Source: Symsagittifera roscoffensis (lineage: Eukaryota; Xenacoelomorpha; Acoela; Convolutidae). From it: a stretch of DNA of 64,000 nt. The stretch is from the NCBI RefSeq assembly GCF_963678635.1, contig NC_087062.1, positions 53,394,473-53,458,472 on the forward strand, given 5' to 3'. The notes beneath the pieces are model-generated. The model was not told where the DNA came from. It was given only the letters and a program-made list of their open reading frames with translations, and ran no database searches. A program made the position numbers and the translations under genes. Positions 62,946 to 64,000 of this stretch are shown piece after piece; within the stretch, counting starts at the first letter, position 1; each line of letters opens with the position of its first letter.

Positions 62946-63394
62946 AGTGTTAGAGACTGGTATTTGAGTAAGAGACTATTTTTCTGAAATAAAGTTTTTC
63001 ACAAAAAAAAACAATTTATTGCAATTTGAACAATTTATTTCCGACTTAGCTTAAACGTTTTTTTTTCGACTTAGATGTTTGCGTATTTCTTCGCTAGCTA
63101 GCAATGCTATGTTCGTGTTTTATTGAAAGTCATGCGAAGCTGCGTATCGCCTCTGTGTATTTTTTTGATGCAAATTGAGATTCAGTTAGAAATCGTGACA
63201 TCGAATTATTGAGAGATCTAAATAGCTAGTTTGCTATGGAATATTTACAGCAGCAAATATGAAAACCCAATTTCAAATCAAGAATATCCCGGATTACTTT
63301 CTATTTGACGAATTACTTATCAGACATTTTCATACAAAAAGATTTTTTTCCGGAAAAATGCTTGGCAACCAACTTATTACACTTGCGAAAGCAA

Positions 63395-63570
63395 GTGTCT
63401 TGTAGTTGGGAACTAGAGTTTTTTCTCCCGTAAACAACTTCCCATGCACATTTTTATCTTGCAGTACTGAATTAGAAAAATTTCCAATCTTTTTTTTGCA
63501 GTTGGAGCTCGAATCTCGGACGGATATGTTTTTTTTTTTCAGTAAGTACGCAATTGAAATTTTTTTCCAT
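63395..63570 (+). mobile_element. tRNA-like SINE, copy 3
   Basis: Begins AGTGTCTTGTAGTTGGGAAC and keeps GGAGCTCGAATCTCGGACGG (box B-like) followed by a T run and CAGTAAGTACGCAATTGAAAT, which matches the tail of copy 1. The box A-like part has been lost. Confidence 0.45.
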
Positions 63571-64000
63571 CAAAAGTTTGCTTATCGGACTCTCGTTAAT
63601 CTGCTCAACTTTTTTTTTGCTTAATTGCCATATTACGGTTTTTCTTGTGCTCTAAGCAATTATCATGGTAGTTGCTAATGTTGTTCGTTTTAGTTTCAGG
63701 GGGAATTGAAATAGAAAAAAATGTAAAATCTTTTTCTTTCGGCTTAATTTGTGTCTGCTCTAAGTTTGTCTGCTTTGTTTCCGCTCCGTGAGTTTTGTGC
63801 CGTTGGTAGTTTAGAATTCAAAAGTCTTTTTTGGTATGTTTGCCTAGAATTCTTGTTTGGTAAAAATATAGTATTATGAAAACGTGTAGTGGGTTTTAAT
63901 TTATTTTTTTGAGACGCCTTGGAAATTTTTCCATTTTTTGCAAAAAAAAGTTTACGTTTTTCTCGGAAAGTATTCAAAGTTATCATGAAAACAAAAAAAG
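63571..64000. other. No feature recognised
   Basis: AT-rich sequence to the window edge with no supported gene or repeat boundary. Confidence 0.5.

Overview
The window is nuclear DNA from an AT-rich animal genome. The basis is the transposable elements it carries: a Ty3/gypsy-class LTR element, CR1/jockey-like LINEs with PHD-type ORF1 and apurinic-type endonuclease, a Penelope-like relic, hAT-like and Tc1-like MITEs, and tRNA-like SINEs. Gene candidates carry eukaryotic signals (Kozak context, GTAAGT donor, TATA box, AATAAA). The mix fits a marine invertebrate, but I cannot name a species. Almost all recognisable coding sequence belongs to mobile elements. Only two places look like host genes: a first exon for a two-pass membrane protein at 55747-55951, and a compact single-exon gene at 59596-60471.

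Layout. 1-4.4 kb has no gene. 4.4-9.3 kb holds two full copies and one partial copy of an old tandemly repeated LINE relic, with two MITEs inserted. 10.3-15.2 kb holds a 21-bp minisatellite, a PHD-finger relic, a Penelope-like relic and another LINE RT relic. 15307-39639 is one giant LTR retrotransposon on the minus strand (24.3 kb). 39.98-43.43 kb is a broken reverse transcriptase gene bracketed by two same-orientation Tc1-like MITEs. 43.4-50.6 kb holds two divergent LINEs, the plus-strand one nearly complete. 50.85-53.62 kb is a recent 1.38-kb tandem duplication packed with inverted-repeat elements. 53.6-64 kb is mostly non-coding, with the two host gene candidates, SINE-like copies and diverged tandem repeats.

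The giant element is the centrepiece. Read on the minus strand: a 904-bp 5' LTR, a possible PBS, a 3-kb leader with about 14 copies of one short motif, a Gag-protease-RT-RNaseH-long linker-integrase-macrodomain polyprotein (35684 to 26275), then a second huge reading frame (25924/25882 to 17044, about 2,950 codons), a short purine tract and the 914-bp 3' LTR. The second frame sits where env would be but shows no signal peptide or membrane anchor. It carries an N-terminal helical/coiled-coil region, a canonical SGNH hydrolase domain, a second degenerate SGNH-like domain and about 2,000 residues I do not recognise. Both frames are broken, by twelve in-frame stops and about seven frameshifts, and the LTRs differ at roughly 3% of positions, so this copy is dead but not ancient. 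The pieces chain in register over many kilobases, which shows the ancestral element had two giant ORFs.
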